A stretch of DNA of 34,021 nucleotides from Bacillota bacterium (GTDB lineage Bacteria; Bacillota; Limnochordia; Limnochordales; Geochordaceae). Positions within the stretch are counted from its first letter, which is position 1; each line of letters opens with the position of its first letter. The notes beneath the pieces are model-generated. The model was not told the DNA's origin. It saw only the letters and a list, made by a program, of their open reading frames with translations, and ran no database searches. Made by a program: the position numbers and the translations under genes. The DNA is taken from positions 1 to 34,021 of the forward strand of contig JBFMCJ010000002.1 in NCBI GenBank assembly GCA_040754675.1, given 5' to 3'. This document shows positions 24,024 to 31,660 of the stretch, piece by piece.

Positions 24024-25180
24024 GAAGAGCCCCCCGCTCCGGCCGCCGGGCTCGCCGCTTCCCACAGCATGGCAAGCACCCGGCCGGCCGAAAGGCATGC
24101 ATCAAAGAAGGGCGGGTCGTCTTGCGGCGTGCGTCCCATGCTTTCAGGGGCGACGGGCAACCGAAAGAGTGCCGGGCGAACGGGGGCGGGGTCCACCTCC
24201 ACGACCCGGTGCCGGGCGAGGAGGCCGCTTCTGCTCAACTGCCGGATCACCGCGCTGCGAAAACGTCCGGGAAGCGACCCGGGGAGGACCAAAAGGGCCG
24301 GCCTCGCCGTGATCCGCCCGAACGCCAGCCGGTCGTGGTGGCTCAAGCCCCGGTGCCGGGCCCTCGCGTCCCGCAGGGACAGCCGTGGCACCAGCACGGG
24401 TGCTGCGCCGAGAGCCCCCGCCAGGTCGCACAGGGACGCAGCCTCCAGGCACGTATGGCCCAGCGCGGTGGCCGTGCCCACCACCCCCGGGCCCGGGCCC
24501 AGAATCACCACGTCGGCCCCCGCCCTCTGCGCGACGGCCAGGGCTGAGGCGGGATGCACCGCCTCCATGTCTCCCCCGAAGGCCTGGCCTGAGGTGATGA
24601 CGAGTCCGATGATGCGGGCCCGCCGCAGCAGGTGAAGGTAACGGCTCACGTGGGCCGGAAGCGCGGCCGAATCCGTCATCACGTACGCTACCTTCAGGTC
24701 TGGCGAACACCCGGCGGCCCACCGGCACGCGGCGGCAACCACCCCTACCATGCTGTGGAGCGACACGACCGCAACGGGCAGCCCCCGCAGGTCCGGAGCG
24801 TCCCGTACGGCACGGTGGTAGGGGCCGGCCGGCTCCTCGGCCGCCATGACGGCAAGCTGCACCGGCGTGTAGCGGAGCTTCATGATATGCCCGTGCCGCC
24901 GGCTGGCGGGCGGCGTGGCCCAGCCCCCCGCCAGCGGTGGAGGGTCGAGCGGCGCCACCACGACGTGCTGCCCGCCGGTTCCCAGACCCAGGCTGACCGC
25001 CGTGGTGTTGAGCAACACGCGCTGCCCGGGAAACCAGGCCTCGTAGCTCAGGTCACAAAAAGCCCATGCCCGCCCGCTCGAGGGGTCACCCGGGCCTGGG
25101 TCAATGTCAACCAAAAGATCGATCCTGCGGCCTTGCCGCCCCACCACCTGCCGCACGACGCCCGCACGAAGCTCCATCAT
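24020..25180 (-). CDS. DUF3866 family protein
   Basis: A 386-residue protein of the DUF3866 family, known in spore-forming Bacillota next to spoIIM. It opens with 'RAGVVRQVVGRQGRRIDLLVDI' and contains 'GQRVLLNTTAVSLGLGTGGQHVVVAPL', 'RHGHIMKLRYTPVQLAVMAAEEP' and a central alpha/beta region ('VAVVSLHSMVGVVAAACRW', 'VAYVMTDSAALPAHVSRYL', 'VVILGPGPGVVGTATALGHTCLEAASL'). No enzymatic motif is recognised and its biochemical role is unknown. There is no signal peptide and no membrane segment. The start is a tandem ATG pair at 25180/25177 with GGGG immediately before. It shares a GTGA overlap with spoIIM, so the two are probably co-translated. Confidence 0.87.
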   Translation of the reverse strand: MMELRAGVVRQVVGRQGRRIDLLVDIDPGPGDPSSGRAWAFCDLSYEAWFPGQRVLLNTTAVSLGLGTGGQHVVVAPLDPPPLAGGWATPPASRRHGHIMKLRYTPVQLAVMAAEEPAGPYHRAVRDAPDLRGLPVAVVSLHSMVGVVAAACRWAAGCSPDLKVAYVMTDSAALPAHVSRYLHLLRRARIIGLVITSGQAFGGDMEAVHPASALAVAQRAGADVVILGPGPGVVGTATALGHTCLEAASLCDLAGALGAAPVLVPRLSLRDARARHRGLSHHDRLAFGRITARPALLVLPGSLPGRFRSAVIRQLSRSGLLARHRVVEVDPAPVRPALFRLPVAPESMGRTPQDDPPFFDACLSAGRVLAMLWEAASPAAGAGGSS

Positions 25181-25240
25181 GCCCCTGTTTGCCGCGAGCG
25201 GGCCCGCAGGTGGCGGGCGCGACCTTACCGCATTTAGGCT

Positions 25241-27463
25241 CTAGTGCCCGCCCCGCCGGCCGCCGAAACCGCCGCCCGGCCGCCGGGCGTCCCATCGACC
25301 TTCCCGGCGCCGGCGGTCCTCGCCGCTCGGGCGAACGGCCTGGCCATCGGCCTGCCGCTGCGCCGCGGGAAGGGCTTCCTTGCGGGACAGGTTGATCCGC
25401 CCCAGGCGGTCGATCTCGGTGACTTTCACCAGAACCTCGTCACCTACGTTGACGACATCCTCGACTCGGCCCACCCGTTCGGGAGCCAGTTCGGAGATGT
25501 GGACCAGCCCTTCCTTGCCCGGCAGGATCTCCACGAACGCCCCGAAGCTGGTGGTGCGCTTCACCTTGCCCAGGTAGACCGCGCCGACCTCGACGTCGCG
25601 GACCAGGTTCTGGATGATCTCGGCGGCCTTCTTGCCGCTGCCCTCATCGGCCGAGGCGATGAAGACCCGCCCGTCGTCCTCCACGTCGATCTCTACGCCC
25701 GTCTGCTCGATGATCTTCCGGATCATCTTGCCGCCGGGGCCGATGACGTCGCGGATCTTGTCCACGGGGATCTCCAGGGTGATGATCCGCGGCGCCCGTG
25801 GCGAGAGTTCGGGCCGCGGCCGGTCGATGACCTGCAGCATCCTGTCCAGGATGAAGAGCCGCCCGGCCTTCGCCTGCGCGAGGGCCTGGGCCAGGATCTC
25901 CCGGGTCACGCCGTGCACCTTGATGTCCATCTGAACGGCCGTGACGCCGTCCTTCGTCCCGGCCACCTTGAAGTCCATGTCGCCCAGGGCGTCCTCGATG
26001 CCCTGGATGTCGGTGAGCACGACGAACCGGTCCTGCCACTTGACCAGGCCCATGGCCACCCCGGCAACGGGCTTCCTGATGGGTACGCCGGCATCCATCA
26101 GCGCAAGCGTGCTGCCGCAGACGCTGGCCTGGGAGGTCGAACCGTTGGACTCCAGCACCTCTGAAACGAGGCGGATCGTGTAGGGAAACTCATCCTCGGA
26201 AGGGATGACCGGCAAAAGCGCGCGCTCCGCCAGGGCCCCGTGGCCGATCTCGCGGCGGCCAGGCGCCCGCATGGGCCGTACCTCGCCCACGCTGTACGGC
26301 GGGAAGTTGTAGTGGTGGATGTAGCGCTTGCGGTCCTCCTCGCGCAGGTCGTCAAGCAGCTGCTCGTCTGACTTGAGCCCCAGCGTGCACGTGGTCAGCA
26401 CCTGGGTCTGGCCGCGCACGAACAGCCCCGAGCCGTGCGTGCGGGGCAGCACCCCCACCTCGCACCAGATGGGCCGGATCTCGTTGGGGCGGCGGCCGTC
26501 CGGCCGGTCCCCCTCCTCCACAATCATGCGCCGGACCTCGTCCTTGAGCAGCTTGTCGAGGATGGTCTCGACGTCCTTGAGAAGCGGCGCGGCCTGCTCC
26601 TCCCCGCCGTGCTCGGAGACGAAGCGCTCGATGATCTCCTGCCGGGCCTTCTCGATGGCCTCCTCACGCGCGAGCTTGTCGGGGTTTTTCACCGCGGCCG
26701 AAAGCACGGCTCGGCCGTGGTGCTCGACCCACGCTGCCACGCCAGGGTCGGGCGTAAACAGCGGGACCTCCACCTTTGGCTTGCCCGCGTCGGCGCGCAA
26801 CTGCTCCTGCAGGGCCACCACCCGCTTGATCTGCTCGTGGCCCTGCATGATGGCGTCGAGCACCTGCTCCTCCGGTACCTCGTCGGCCCCCGCCTCGACC
26901 ATCATGATGGCGTCCTTGGTGCCCGCCACCACCAGGTTGAGCTGGCTGGCCTTCTGCTGCTCGGCCGTGGGGTTGATGACGATCTGGCCATCTACGAGCC
27001 CCACCCGGACGGCCCCCACAGGACCCAGGAACGGGATCTCCGAGATCGTCAGGGCGGCGGAAGCGCCGATGATGCCGAGGACATCCGGCGGGGCGTCGTG
27101 ATCCACGCTGAGGGTCGTCACCACGACCTGGACGTCGTTGCGGAACCCCTCGGGAAACAGCGGCCTGATCGGCCGGTCCACCATACGGGCCGACAGCGTG
27201 GCGATCTCTCCCGGTTTGCCCTCCCGGCGGCCCCATCCCCCCGGGATCTTGCCGACTGCGTACATGCGCTCCTCGAAATCGACCAAGAGCGGGAAGAAGT
27301 CGATCCCTTCCCGCGGCTGCCGTGACATGGTCGCCGTCACCAGAAGGACGGTGTCCCCGTAACGGGCCAAAACCGACCCGCCCGCCTGCCGTGCCAGCTT
27401 GCCGGTTTCGAGCACCAGCCGGCGACCTGCCAGCTCCATTTCGTAACGGTCAACGTCAAACAT
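25241..27463 (-). CDS. pnp: Polyribonucleotide nucleotidyltransferase (PNPase)
   Basis: A 740-residue phosphorolytic 3'-5' exoribonuclease. Two RNase PH domains flank a helical linker. The second holds the '[20 protein letters not shown]' Asp pair, which binds the catalytic metal. A KH domain (about 555-615, '[29 protein letters not shown]') and an S1 domain (about 620-700, '[33 protein letters not shown]') follow, then a basic Arg/Gly-rich tail (last ~30 residues). The tail is longer and more RGG-like than usual and could aid RNA binding. ATG at 27463 lies 23 bases after rpsO, with GGGAGG about 13 bases upstream. The rpsO-pnp pair is a widely conserved operon. Confidence 0.98.
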   Translation of the reverse strand: MFDVDRYEMELAGRRLVLETGKLARQAGGSVLARYGDTVLLVTATMSRQPREGIDFFPLLVDFEERMYAVGKIPGGWGRREGKPGEIATLSARMVDRPIRPLFPEGFRNDVQVVVTTLSVDHDAPPDVLGIIGASAALTISEIPFLGPVGAVRVGLVDGQIVINPTAEQQKASQLNLVVAGTKDAIMMVEAGADEVPEEQVLDAIMQGHEQIKRVVALQEQLRADAGKPKVEVPLFTPDPGVAAWVEHHGRAVLSAAVKNPDKLAREEAIEKARQEIIERFVSEHGGEEQAAPLLKDVETILDKLLKDEVRRMIVEEGDRPDGRRPNEIRPIWCEVGVLPRTHGSGLFVRGQTQVLTTCTLGLKSDEQLLDDLREEDRKRYIHHYNFPPYSVGEVRPMRAPGRREIGHGALAERALLPVIPSEDEFPYTIRLVSEVLESNGSTSQASVCGSTLALMDAGVPIRKPVAGVAMGLVKWQDRFVVLTDIQGIEDALGDMDFKVAGTKDGVTAVQMDIKVHGVTREILAQALAQAKAGRLFILDRMLQVIDRPRPELSPRAPRIITLEIPVDKIRDVIGPGGKMIRKIIEQTGVEIDVEDDGRVFIASADEGSGKKAAEIIQNLVRDVEVGAVYLGKVKRTTSFGAFVEILPGKEGLVHISELAPERVGRVEDVVNVGDEVLVKVTEIDRLGRINLSRKEALPAAQRQADGQAVRPSGEDRRRREGRWDARRPGGGFGGRRGGH

Positions 27464-27486
27464 ATGCTTGCTTGTGCCTCCCTGGG

Positions 27487-27756
27487 CTACCGGCGCAATC
27501 CGAGCCGCTCGACCAGTTCCCGGTAACGCTGGACGTCGCTGCGTTCGAGGTAGTTGAGCAGGCCCCGGCGCTGCCCGATGAGTTTGTAGAGCCCTCGCCG
27601 GCTGTGAAAGTCCTTGCGGTGCACCTTGAGGTGTTCCGTGAGGTCGTTGATGCGCTGGGTCAGAAGAGCGATCTGGACCTCAGGGGAGCCCGTGTCCCCT
27701 TCGTGCCGGCGGAACTCCTGGATCAGGTTCTCCTTGACCTCTTTGTTGAGTGGCAT
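27487..27756 (-). CDS. rpsO: 30S ribosomal protein S15
   Basis: An 89-residue S15. '[29 protein letters not shown]', '[25 protein letters not shown]' and '[13 protein letters not shown]' are the family signature. It binds 16S rRNA helix h22 in the central domain. ATG at 27756 is preceded by a strong AAGGAGGA site 11 bases upstream. The 105-base gap before it holds an inverted repeat, where S15 often controls its own mRNA. Confidence 0.98.
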   Translation of the reverse strand: MPLNKEVKENLIQEFRRHEGDTGSPEVQIALLTQRINDLTEHLKVHRKDFHSRRGLYKLIGQRRGLLNYLERSDVQRYRELVERLGLRR

Positions 27757-27801
27757 GCCTGAAGCATCCTCCTTCTCTACTCTGGAAGCGCCCGCAGCCC
27801 A

Positions 27802-27832
27802 AACCCGGTGCGGAGGACGAGAACGCCGGGTT
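27802..27832 (-). promoter_or_regulatory. Hairpin in the rpsO leader (possible S15 autoregulatory element)
   Basis: AACCCGG and CCGGGTT form a seven-pair stem around a 17-base loop that holds GC-rich half-sites. It lies 46-76 bases before the rpsO start and 30 bases after the ribF stop. Many bacteria use structured rpsO leaders bound by S15. The known S15 motifs cannot be matched with confidence from sequence. It lacks a T-run, so a terminator is less likely. Confidence 0.35.
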
Positions 27833-27861
27833 CGAGCGACGGGTTTCGCGCGCTCACTCTA

Positions 27862-28875
27862 TCACACTCCGGGCCTCTGCTGAAGATGCGGCTCACGCGC
27901 CGCAGCGAAGTAGGCCAGGGCGGACCTGCGGTCTGCCTCGATCTGGGCCGCGAGCTTTTGGGCGCTTTCAAAGCGTACGATGGGCCGCAGCTTCTGGAGC
28001 AGGTCCACGGACACCTGCCGGCCGTACAGTTCCCACCACCCTTCGAGGACATGCACCTCAAGCCAGCGCCGCGCGTCCTGGCCAAAGGTGGGACGAGCGC
28101 TGATCACCGCGAGGGCCGGCATGCCGTCGAGAAGCGCCAGGTACACCCCGTCGGCCGGCACAAGCTGCAGCGGATCCGGCCGCACGTTGGCGGTGGGGTA
28201 GCCCAGAGCGCGCCCCCGGCCGTCCCCTTTTACGACGACCCCGCCGACCCGGTAGGCCCTGCCGAGGAGCCGGGCCGCCTCCTTTACGTCGCCTTCTTGA
28301 AGCAGCCGGCGAATCTCGCTCGACGAGACGACGCGCCCGCCGCTTTCGACGGGCTGGACAATCCGAACCGCCAGGCCCGCTTTCTCACCGAACCGCTCGA
28401 GCGTGGCTGCCGACCCGCTGCGGTTGCGCCCGAATCCGAAGTTGAACCCCGCCACCACCCCTCGAGCACGGAGCTGCCGGCGCAAGACGCAATCGACGAA
28501 CGTCTCGGCGTCCAGCGCCGCGAGCTTGCGGTCGAAGGTGATGACGGCCACGGCGGCCGCTCCGCTTTGGAGGAGCAGCCGCACACGCTCGGGCAGCGGC
28601 GTGAGGATGGGGAGCGCGGACGCCGGGTTCAACACGTGGCGCGGGTGCGGCTCGAAGGTGACCGCAACGCAGGCCGCGCCCTGTTTGAAGGCCAGTTCGG
28701 CCGCCTGCCCCACGATGGCCTGGTGCCCCAGGTGAACCCCATCGAAGGTCCCGATGGCAACCACCGTCTCCCCGGCGGGTGGCTCCGGGGGGTACCATCC
28801 GATGCGGGCGGGGTGAGCCGTCTCATCCGGCTCCAACAGATATCGATCGTTGCGCAGCAGACATCGCCCCTTCAC
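27862..28875 (-). CDS. ribF: Bifunctional riboflavin kinase/FAD synthetase
   Basis: A 337-residue enzyme that makes FMN and FAD. The N-terminal FAD synthetase (nucleotidyltransferase) domain has 'VVAIGTFDGVHLGHQ', 'FEPHPRHV' and 'VVAGFNFGFGRNRSG'. The C-terminal riboflavin kinase domain has 'VVVKGDGRGRALGYPTANV' and 'GVYLALL'. The C-terminus is slightly longer than in many relatives. GTG at 28875 overlaps the truB stop by four bases (GTGA). No Shine-Dalgarno site is clear; coupling to truB is likely. A TTG at 28836 is another possible start. Confidence 0.96.
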   Translation of the reverse strand: MKGRCLLRNDRYLLEPDETAHPARIGWYPPEPPAGETVVAIGTFDGVHLGHQAIVGQAAELAFKQGAACVAVTFEPHPRHVLNPASALPILTPLPERVRLLLQSGAAAVAVITFDRKLAALDAETFVDCVLRRQLRARGVVAGFNFGFGRNRSGSAATLERFGEKAGLAVRIVQPVESGGRVVSSSEIRRLLQEGDVKEAARLLGRAYRVGGVVVKGDGRGRALGYPTANVRPDPLQLVPADGVYLALLDGMPALAVISARPTFGQDARRWLEVHVLEGWWELYGRQVSVDLLQKLRPIVRFESAQKLAAQIEADRRSALAYFAAAREPHLQQRPGV

Positions 28876-29837
28876 GGGAGAGCGGCAGCCGATAGCAGCC
28901 GCTCCGGGCGCACGAGCACCCGGGCATCCGGGTGCTGGTCCAGCACGCCAACCCCGAAGAAGCGGCCCTCGCCGTCGTACAACCGCAACCGGTCGCCTTT
29001 CTGGAGGCTTGCCGGCCTGGGTACCGCGGGCGGCCACTCCACAGCAAGCCCGTTGCGAGCGCGCTTCAACTCGGCCCCCTCCAGGCGGACGGGCGGATAG
29101 TGCTGCAGCCCCGCGTCCATGGGCATCAGGTACTCGGCCAGCCGGTTCTGCCGGGAAGCCGCCTCGAGCTCCTCGAGGGTGGCGCTCTCTTCCAAGCGGA
29201 ACGGCCCGCTGCGCGTCCTCACGAGGAAGCCCAGGTGGGCGCCGCATCCGAGCCGGTCGCCCACGTCGGCGCAGATGGTGCGGACGTACGTGCCCGAACT
29301 GCACGTGATGTCAAACAGCACCCGCGCCCCGAACCCGGCGTTCTCTGAGTGAGGCGGCCAGACCTCCACTACCTGTAAGTCGTAGACCTCGACGGTGCGG
29401 GCCGGGGGCTGGACTTCCACGCCCTCCCGCGCAAGCTCGTACAGCCTGCGCCCCTGGTAGTGAACGGCCGAAACCATGGGTGGGCGCTGCTGTATCGTGC
29501 CGATCATGCCCGCCAGGGCCGCATCCACTTCGCTCCACGGGATCTCGAACGCTTCGGCCACAGAAAGGGTCCGCCCCGCCGCGTCCTGGGAGTCGGTCCG
29601 GACGCCCAGCACCATCTCGGCGCGGTAAGCCTTCTCGGATTCCTGCAGGAAGGCCGCAAAACGGGTGGCCTGCCCGACGCAGATCACCAGAACCCCTGCC
29701 GCGCCGGGGTCCAGGGTTCCGGCGTGCCCGACCCTCCGCTCACCGGAGAGCCGCCGTACGACGTTGACGACGTCGTGGGAGGTCATGCCGGGCGGCTTGA
29801 GGAGGTTGAGCAGACCGTCGATGGTTGTTTCAGCCAC
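28872..29837 (-). CDS. truB: tRNA pseudouridine(55) synthase TruB
   Basis: A 321-residue enzyme that makes pseudouridine 55 in the T-loop of tRNAs. 'GLLNLLKPPGMTSHDVVNVVRR', the catalytic 'GHAGTLDPGAAGVLVICVG' (active-site Asp), 'EKAYRAEMVLG', 'GTIQQRPPMVSAVHYQGRRLYELAREG' and 'CSSGTYVRTICADVG' mark the family. A C-terminal PUA-like region follows. GTG at 29837 overlaps the nrnA stop by eight bases; no strong Shine-Dalgarno site is visible. It sits between nrnA and ribF in the classic infB-rbfA-nrnA-truB-ribF order. Confidence 0.97.
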   Translation of the reverse strand: MAETTIDGLLNLLKPPGMTSHDVVNVVRRLSGERRVGHAGTLDPGAAGVLVICVGQATRFAAFLQESEKAYRAEMVLGVRTDSQDAAGRTLSVAEAFEIPWSEVDAALAGMIGTIQQRPPMVSAVHYQGRRLYELAREGVEVQPPARTVEVYDLQVVEVWPPHSENAGFGARVLFDITCSSGTYVRTICADVGDRLGCGAHLGFLVRTRSGPFRLEESATLEELEAASRQNRLAEYLMPMDAGLQHYPPVRLEGAELKRARNGLAVEWPPAVPRPASLQKGDRLRLYDGEGRFFGVGVLDQHPDARVLVRPERLLSAAALP

Positions 29838-30867
29838 CTCTGCTCTGCCGGCCGTCCAGGGGAAGGCTCTCCTGGCCCTGCGCGACCGCCTGCCTGCAGG
29901 CCTCGATGACCTGCCGGACGGCGACCGCCAGGGGAGCGGCCAGGGTGCAGCCCGCCGCCCGCAAGTGCCCGCCGCCCCCGAACGTCCGGGCAATCGCTGA
30001 CACATCCACGTAGCGCTGAGAGCGCAGGCTGACCCGGGTCTTACCCGGCTCCAGCTCCTTGAACAGAACCGCGACCTCGACGCCGTCCACCATCCGGGGA
30101 TACTGGACGAGCCCCTCGACCTCGCTGGGCGTAACGCCCGCTTGAGCGGCCTCCTCGCGGCTGAGCTCGATCCAGGCGATCCGGCCGTCATCGGTCCGGC
30201 GCAGGTTCGAGAGCATCCGCCCAAGCAGCCGAATGAACTCCCACGAGCGCGTGTCGTAGATGCGCGCCGACACGTCGTGGGGATCCACGCCCTTCTCCAC
30301 CAGCTCCGCCGCCAGGGCCAGCGTCCGGGCCGAGGTGTTGCTGAACCGGAACGCCCCCGTGTCGGTCAGGATCGCGGCATAGAGGCAGGTGGCGATCTCC
30401 CGGGTGACGGGGGCGCCAAGCGCCCGGACCAGGTAGTAGACCAGTTCTCCAGTGGCCGCCGCGGCCGGTTCCACGAGCCAGTGGTCGGCTGCGCGGATGT
30501 TGGTGTTGTGGTGGTCGACGTTCAGCGTCAGGCGAGCACGTTGCACCAACGGCCATGCAGCACCGAGGCGTTCCTCTCGGACCTCGGTGTCCAGGACGGC
30601 GACGACATCGGGGATCAGCCAGTCCGGGGCGCCCACCAGCAGGTCGTCGTGCCCGGGAAGGAAGTGCCAGTACCGGGGGTCGGGATCCGGGCTAACCGCC
30701 CACGCGGTCTTTCCCAGCCCCGACAGGGCAAGCTTCAGCGCCAGAATCGACCCGATGCTGTCCAGATCGGGATCCACGTGCCCCACGACCGCGATCCGCT
30801 CCTTCGCCAGAAGCCACCGGGCAATGGTCGTGACGGCCTGCTCGATCTCCGGCCATTCGGCGGTCAC
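29830..30867 (-). CDS. nrnA: DHH-family bifunctional oligoribonuclease/pAp phosphatase NrnA
   Basis: A 345-residue DHH/DHHA1 phosphoesterase. The DHH domain has 'VGHVDPDLDSIGSILAL' (the H-x-D-x-D metal motif), 'VLDTEV', 'LNVDHHNTN' (the DHH itself) and 'TDTGAF'. The DHHA1 domain near the C-terminus has 'ARTFGGGGHLRAAGC'. It degrades short RNA oligomers and pAp. GTG at 30867 overlaps the rbfA stop by four bases (GTGA). The short C-terminal tail runs into truB. Confidence 0.95.
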   Translation of the reverse strand: MTAEWPEIEQAVTTIARWLLAKERIAVVGHVDPDLDSIGSILALKLALSGLGKTAWAVSPDPDPRYWHFLPGHDDLLVGAPDWLIPDVVAVLDTEVREERLGAAWPLVQRARLTLNVDHHNTNIRAADHWLVEPAAAATGELVYYLVRALGAPVTREIATCLYAAILTDTGAFRFSNTSARTLALAAELVEKGVDPHDVSARIYDTRSWEFIRLLGRMLSNLRRTDDGRIAWIELSREEAAQAGVTPSEVEGLVQYPRMVDGVEVAVLFKELEPGKTRVSLRSQRYVDVSAIARTFGGGGHLRAAGCTLAAPLAVAVRQVIEACRQAVAQGQESLPLDGRQSRGG

Positions 30868-31289
30868 GTGCCGTCCTCCCTGCCTTCGCCGAAGGTGCGG
30901 CCGGTATCCTCGCCTGGCCCGGCCGCAGAGCGGGCTTGGGTTCGTTGGGCCTCCCGCCGGAGCTGGTACAGGATGGTCATCACCCGTGCGCCCCGCTCCA
31001 CGGATTCGTCAAAGTAGAAGCTGATCTCGGGCGTGTGGCGCAGCCGGATGCGCTGGCCGGCCTCCGTCCGCACGTATCCCCGGGCCTGGTCGAGCACCCC
31101 GAGCGTGCGGCGGCGGTCTTCCTCGCTGCCCAGCACGCTTACGAACACCTTGACATGGCGCAGGTCGGGAGAGACCTCCACGTCCGTGACGGTGACGAAT
31201 CCAAGGCGCGGGTCTTTCATGCGCCGGAGGATGTCGCTGACCTCCCGGCGGTACTCCTCCCTGAGCCGTTCAACGCGCAGCCTGCCCAT
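30864..31289 (-). CDS. rbfA: 30S ribosome-binding factor RbfA
   Basis: A 141-residue 16S rRNA maturation factor. 'RVERLREEYRREVSDILRR', 'DPRLGFVTVTDVEVSPDLRHVKVFVSVLG' and 'LRHTPEISFYFDES' are the family signature (KH-type fold). A polar tail of about 25 residues extends past the fold. ATG at 31289 has AGGAG about 11 bases upstream; it follows ylxP by 28 bases. Confidence 0.96.
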   Translation of the reverse strand: MGRLRVERLREEYRREVSDILRRMKDPRLGFVTVTDVEVSPDLRHVKVFVSVLGSEEDRRRTLGVLDQARGYVRTEAGQRIRLRHTPEISFYFDESVERGARVMTILYQLRREAQRTQARSAAGPGEDTGRTFGEGREDGT

Positions 31290-31317
31290 GCGGCGTGCAC
31301 TCCTGCCCTGTCTTGTA

Positions 31318-31602
31318 TCAGCAGTAGAAGGATACCTCGAACTGGGTCAGTTCGGCCTCGGCGTTTCCCTCCACGAGGCGGCGGGCCTGGTCCATCACCG
31401 CTCGTGCCTGCGCCTCCGTCTGGCTGACGCAGGCGACGGCCAGGCGAGCCCGCTGCCAGCTGAACGGTTCTTCCAGTTCGGCCACCGAGACATTCAGGCG
31501 AGCCTTGAGCCGGTCGGCGAGCGACCGGACGACGCGGCGCCGATCCTTGAGCGACTGGCTGCTCTCGATCCAGAGGTCGGCCGTCCCGACGGCTACCACC
31601 AT
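31318..31602 (-). CDS. ylxP: DUF503 family protein (YlxP)
   Basis: A 94-residue protein typical of the DUF503/YlxP family between infB and rbfA. 'AVGTADLWIESSQSLKDRRRVVRSLADRLKARLNVSVAELE' and 'LAVACVSQTEAQARAVMDQARRLVEG' are its hallmark. Reports link YlxP to ribosome maturation, but its exact job is not settled. ATG at 31602 has GAGG eight bases upstream; a longer frame from 31647 would add an unconserved stretch. Confidence 0.93.
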   Translation of the reverse strand: MVVAVGTADLWIESSQSLKDRRRVVRSLADRLKARLNVSVAELEEPFSWQRARLAVACVSQTEAQARAVMDQARRLVEGNAEAELTQFEVSFYC

Positions 31603-31660
31603 GGCTGCTGCCTCGCCTTCAAGGCCCGGGCCGAGGCGAGGCCTCAAGCCCCGCCCCTGC

